From: Corylus avellana
Taxonomy: Eukaryota > Streptophyta > Magnoliopsida > Fagales > Betulaceae
Assembly: GCF_901000735.1 (NCBI RefSeq)
Contig: NC_081541.1
Location: 7,805,021-7,869,020 of the forward strand
Length of the DNA: 64,000 bases
Direction of reading: 5' to 3'
The notes beneath the pieces are model-generated. The model saw only the letters and a list, made by a program, of their open reading frames with translations, did not search any database and was not told the DNA's origin. A program made the translations under genes and the position numbers. This document shows positions 59,110-64,000 of the stretch, in pieces; position 1 is the first letter of the stretch, and the number at the start of each line of letters is the position of its first letter.

Positions 59110-61434
59110 TATGGGTGGTCCTGGTCCAGGTCTAAAAATGGTTAAAGCCACATCTACCACAAATTGTATAACAGCTAATCCAATGAAATGTAACTGTCTT
59201 TGTCCATTACCAAATGGGACATATAGTGGTTTTGGACGCATCTAATCTAACAGTCCAAAATCATTTGATCTGATAGTTCCAAATTGTAACCATCAAATCA
59301 TATTAGTATTACCCTTTCAGGGATATAAAATGGCGTATCTGAAGTCTTAGATTTGTGTATGTGGTCATGATGCATCACTTCGGTTCATCAAGTCTTAATT
59401 CTTGAAAGTGATGAGAATTCCTTATAAACAAGATAACATATTTGTCTCTAGCCTATGTGAGACAAATTTTTTTTCCCTCAATTTCAAATTTTTGGTTTGA
59501 CTTTAAGACATGAAACCATTTCAATTAAATGTACATAAAACTTTTAGATAACAAATCTAACATATGCTGCTTTCTTTCTTTTTTTTCTTTTTTTTTTTTT
59601 AACGAAAATTTGTAACTTTCATTGATGAAATATCAACAGCATAAAGTTCTGAAAAATCATAGCCAAATGTTATAAGGTTACAAAATCATAAAAATGACTT
59701 CAAGCTTCCGCTAATCCATGTTCAATTATATTTAAAGAATTGCTTCGTGCAGACTAGAATATTTGGACATAGGTAGTTCAAATAAAAATAATAATAAATT
59801 TTTTTTAAAAAAAAAAAAAAAACTAAAAATTCGGCCATGAGAGATAAACCCCACATCGATCTACTCATCTTCGACCCAAATGTTAGGAGACAAATTTATC
59901 ATCAACCCGAAGGCCAAGGCCAAAAGAATAAAAAAATCAAATTAAAAAAAAAAAAACTTTCCACAAGCAACAGCGAAAAAACACGGCATCGTAATTTCGT
60001 AGACACTTTAAAAAAAACACGCATTGGCCGATGATGACTATACGGTGTAGACCACCATATGCTGCTTTCTGGGCAGATGGGTCAAACTAAATACTTGTAG
60101 CCAGGCAGCGTCCATTGGTGGGCAGCCGTCCAACCGCTTGATATTGCGGAGTAATATGCAACATGGCCAGCAAGTGCATGATGATAAATGATGTGGTCAA
60201 AATGCATTGGTACAAAAGAAGCTTGAGATTTGAGAAAGTTTTGGAAAATCTAAAATCCACTCGCAACATTGATGATCCAAAGAAATCTCTCCATGTTGTT
60301 GACTGTGATAGCGTGTAAGATAATAAATTATTGGGTATTGCATGCTCCACTATTAAAAAAAAAGGAAAAAGAGAGTGACTCAAGAGTTACAAGAACTTAA
60401 AACAATTCTATTTAAATTCAAATTCGGTGCATAAGAGATACCAAATTTTGCTGTGATTGGCAACAACTATGGTCAGTTATTATTCATATTTTTACACATT
60501 TAAACTTTCAATATTTTTATTTTTTACATCACATCAATCAATTTTTATTATTATTCAAATAAAAAAATCACTACAAAACAATTGTTTTTTTTTCGTAGCA
60601 AACATTCTTATTTTTTTTTTTCACATTAATCAATTTTTACTACAGTAACAAGCCACTAAACAACAACAGGGCAATACCAAACAGGCCTTTATGTTTTGGT
60701 TGTGTATAGTAACTTTTTATCCAACAACTAAGAGTTGGGACTATTGCACTTCATTTTCTCTTAAACATAATAAGTTGCTTCTTTGTTCAATTACATTTTA
60801 AAAACACATTTTCACGAATAAGAATCATCTTTATTTTAAATGAAATTAATACTATTCATTTCATGATCAAAATTTAAAATTTATATATCTAATGGTACAC
60901 ATGATATCAACGTTGACACTTTTTTAAAAAAAATGATATGATGTCATATATATTATTAAATATACCAACTTAAAATCTTAACTATTAAAATGAATACTAT
61001 TCATTTCATTTGAAATTAAGAGAATTCTTATTTCATTTCCACATGATCACATGCATTTGGTTTAGTTGCTATAAAAAAACTACAACACTAGTTTTTAAAA
61101 AAACTACTGCACCTAAGCCAAATCTGTCACACAAAACATTACTGTCTTTTCAAATAAAACTAGAATATTCTACACTAAAAAGAATGGAAGATGACTACTG
61201 TCTTTTCAAATAAAACTAGAATATTCTACACCATACAAGAATGGTAGATGACAGAAACTCGAATTGAAAATTTTAAGGCACTATAAATCTCTGATGCATT
61301 GTACCACTACATAACAACCCCAAAAGCATTAATGGTATTACGAGTAATGATAGTGACCATCTTTCATCTTTTCAAAGTTGACGTGACTTTTAAATTGCCA
61401 TTCAACTTTGGCAAGATAAAAAGAGTATAACAAA
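59110..61434. repeat. AKR4 upstream segment and array edge
   Basis: 59110-60640 is paralogous to 1849-3330. After that the sequence is unique to this place, AT-rich and without a gene. It includes a tandem duplication of about 57 bp (61140-61253) and a MITE-like palindrome near 61345-61440. Confidence 0.5.
61140..61253. repeat. Tandem duplication, two units of about 57 bp
   Basis: TACTGTCTTTTCAAATAAAA and the following TAGAATATTCTACAC...AGAATGG.AGATGAC occur twice in a row with a few differences. Confidence 0.85.
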
Positions 61435-61621
61435 ATGATCCCTAGAATTACTCATGTTACAACACAAGCCATCTGGCACTTCATACCAGATCTCAATCAA
61501 AACAATACATCATGGATGGAGATGTTGAAATCTTGGAAAACCAATTTCACCCAAAATTATCAGCATGTCAAAATTTGTAGTAGGAATGTCACAATTGTTA
61601 TATATGCAGCAGCTACTCGAT

Positions 61622-63874
61622 TCACTGCCCATTGGACGGATGATCAGGTGAAAGGAGTGGTTCTTCTCCAATCTCATTGGTTTCAATGGCATGCTCAGCT
61701 AAAGGAGGGGGTTCTTCACCATGCTCATTGTTCTCGGGATGAAAATTGATTGGGAACTTTGTTACCCTGGGCTTGTCAGCCAAAATATTTCTTTGAACCC
61801 TATCAATCAACACCCTTGGTGGAGGTTCCTCTCTTAGCTGCTCATCATCGTAATCATTATTCACATAGTAACCAACTCGAACAAATTCTTGTCCCAGATA
61901 AGAACATGTCAATAGCAGTACTGTCACTCCAATGATATCTTCATCACGGATCTTCGATGGGTCTGGAGGGTCTGCCTGCCAGGGATCCAACAAGAAATAA
62001 TTCAGTGTTTTTTTGATATGCAAATAAGCACTCTTGCAAATTTTAAGGACTTGGCACAAGTAGTCATCAAAAAACGACCTGAAGAACAAACCGGTAGTTG
62101 CCAACGTTGACAGGCCCAACAAGCACGCTTTCAAGAAGTTGATCATAAGTTTCATCCTCAGCAGATCCCACATAAATGAGTTTCCATTCCAAATCTGCAA
62201 GGTTATATGAGTCAGAGTTATAACATGGCAACGCAAGCAGAGGGCAGAACTCAGACGAACAAATTTACCTTCATAGATGGCTGACAACAAACAAGTGAAG
62301 AGAAACACACAAAAACAAAAAAATAAAAAAAAAGCTCAAAGAGAAAAGTTGGAACACTTCCAGTTATTATAATTAGGTTCCTCCATCCTAACAGAGAGAG
62401 TGGGAGGAGAAAGGAACAAGGACACCAAGTGGTCATAGAGAGAGCACTAAACACAGCTTTGCTGCACCTGCCACTTTTATCCTTGGCGGATGTACAGAAT
62501 ACCTCAAAATATTGACAAAACGTGATGCATTCCCAAAGCGCTTTAGTATCTAAAATCCAAGTAACTGGAAGCTGGAATTCAGAAAAACACTTCTAAAGGA
62601 AATATAGAAATGTTTCTGTAAGTCATGTCATAAATAAGCTTCTACATACAATCAGGGCAAAAGAAAATATTAAAAATAACCGGCCAAAAGCTCTCAGGTC
62701 CAGGGCGTTTTTCATACCATCAGGGCCTTCTTGTCACTTAATCTTTTATAGGGCATATCTCAGACAAAAGCATGAATTTTAACCCAAAAATAGTCAAGTG
62801 TAAGTCCTTTTCTGACCTTCCACATCCCATTGAGCACTTCAACCTAAACCTAACATTTCCTAAATTTATGAATCAGTGATTAATTGTAAATAGTAAATAG
62901 TGGGGCCAAGCTCTAGGACTCTCCGATGATGAAAATCCACAAACTCTACTAGGGTGTGACTCCTCCCAGACTTTACCCTTCATACTTTCCATCTGCCAAC
63001 AAACACACCACACTAGCTTTCATATTAAAGAAAAAATACAGTCATGTCGAGATAAATCTCTCCTACTTTTTAAGTGCACACACAAAAACGAAGTTTTTCG
63101 AGACGACTCAAAAGAAAAAAAAAAAAAAAACCCCATCATCCAAATGTTGACAACATGCAAATTCCTAGTCCAACAGTCAAATCCAAAAATGTACTCGATA
63201 ATTTGCATTTCTGGAAAGCCTTTAACAGGTTTTGTATGTCATTTTCCGTTTTAAAGGTCTTCCTGCTGAGACCTTCCCAGTCCTACCTAAGCCAATTCTT
63301 GAATGGCCTAAGTACCAACACAGTACGAAGTATTGAAACACAGTACATGCTAAATTAACAATATAGTTTTGCACTCTCAATATTGTTGCCAGATTATATA
63401 TATATAAAGGATTATATAAGAGGCAGAATTTTAAGGTCTATCTAGCTATTAATCCTATTGAATGTGTTAAACAACAATTAACTTACAAGACCTTTTCACG
63501 ATACTTAGGGTTACTAAAAATAGGCGTTTCCCCATAGATTTAATTCAAGTATGAATGAATTCAACTAGAAGTTTTGTCATTCCACTAATCAACGATTGCA
63601 GAAGATCAAACGGTATAAATTCAACGATTCAGCACCGGATAGCCCAAATCAACATATAAAGAAAATTCCTAATTCGATTAAACCCTAGATGAAGCTCGAC
63701 CGCACGAATTCCAGCTCATGAATCAAAATAATGGAACAGAAATGGGGGGGTTTCAAAAAGATTACCGTCTTTGAGGGGGGTCAAGCACTCGTAGGAGATC
63801 TCGAACTGGAAGGGTTTGAGGAACGCGGAGGGGTTGTCCAAAACGGCGACGTTTGTGATGTTGACGGCGCTCAT
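61622..63874 (-). CDS. ASF1: Histone chaperone ASF1
   Basis: Nuclear H3-H4 chaperone of the ASF1 family, which hands histones to CAF-1 and HIRA during replication-coupled and replication-independent chromatin assembly. Exons (minus): 63766-63874 (start MSAVNITNVAVLDNPSAF), 62079-62194 (LEWKLIYVGSAEDE) and 61622-61975 (DPPDPSKIRDEDIIG, LLTCSYLGQEFVRVGYYVNN, LIDRVQRNILADKPRVTKF). They total 579 nt, 192 aa, all in phase. The conserved immunoglobulin-like core spans about residues 1-155; the tail is Glu/Pro-rich, as in plant ASF1. Intron 1 is 1.57 kb, intron 2 is 103 bp. It is unrelated to the MATE/AKR array and appears single-copy here. A longer frame reading through intron 2 is not the gene. 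Confidence 0.96.
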
Positions 63875-64000
63875 CGTCTCGAACCGGAACGGGACTCTGC
63901 TACTTCTGGATGATTATCGGTTCTAACCCTGGATTGGATGACCCTCATCGAGGAGCGGAGAGAGTCCGGTGTAGCTTTGAACGGAGAGCCGATGTGTGAG

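Noticed and set aside
61976..62308. N-terminal part of the long open frame over ASF1 exon 3
   Set aside because: It reads intron 2 and exon 2 in the wrong frame; the spliced model restores the full conserved ASF1 core.

Overview
The window is nuclear DNA of a seed plant, most likely a woody eudicot. It is AT-rich, its genes are split by GT-AG introns, and it is dense in LTR elements, TRIMs, MITEs and one L1-type LINE. The genes belong to plant families: AKR4-type aldo-keto reductases, MATE/DETOXIFICATION efflux carriers and the histone chaperone ASF1. Two 100-N scaffold gaps (16437-16536 and 46712-46811) show a draft assembly. No bacterial, plasmid or organelle features were seen. Splice sites were assigned by eye from GT/AG borders, reading phase and paralogue comparison, not from transcripts.

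Layout, left to right. 1-1810: AKR copy 1 (minus; exon 4 lies outside the window). 3419-4630: 3' half of a MATE gene, broken (plus). 4640-7500: repeat block R, copy 1. 7505-11597: decayed, 5'-truncated Ty1/copia element (plus). 13562-14850: inverted, collapsed remnant of a MATE 3' end. 14985-18785: MATE-A (minus, one-base frameshift in exon 6). 20169-23622: MATE-B (minus, intact, 496 aa). 24225-28830: block R, copy 2. 29444-32843: MATE-C (plus, intact, 499 aa). 33816-36988: AKR copy 2 (minus, intact, 322 aa). 37262-37719: orphan MATE tail, interrupted by an L1-type LINE (37720-43521, minus). 45466-46678: exons 3-4 of AKR copy 3, ending at a gap. 46812-50750: block R, copy 3. 51408-55017: MATE-D (plus, internal deletion plus an LTR-like insertion). 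56406-59071: AKR copy 4 (minus, intact). 61622-63874: ASF1 (minus, intact, 192 aa), a single-copy housekeeping gene that marks the edge of the duplicated array.

The array is built from a repeated module: block R, then a plus-strand MATE, then a convergent minus-strand AKR. Copies have decayed to different degrees: intact genes, a frameshift, a deletion, orphan exons. Because the modules are paralogous, many transposon insertions can be read against an empty site in a sister module, which fixes element ends and target-site duplications. A reductase of the chalcone/codeinone-reductase type next to a multidrug/flavonoid-type exporter would suit specialised metabolism (make a reduced product, then export or store it). 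That functional link is inference from co-duplication only. I found no clearly new molecular system. The most notable items are the co-duplicated MATE-AKR module, an exon split of exactly conserved length separating two MATE subfamilies, a MITE inserted at the MATE-C start region, TAG-only decay of the LINE, and four TRIM-like families inside the genes.
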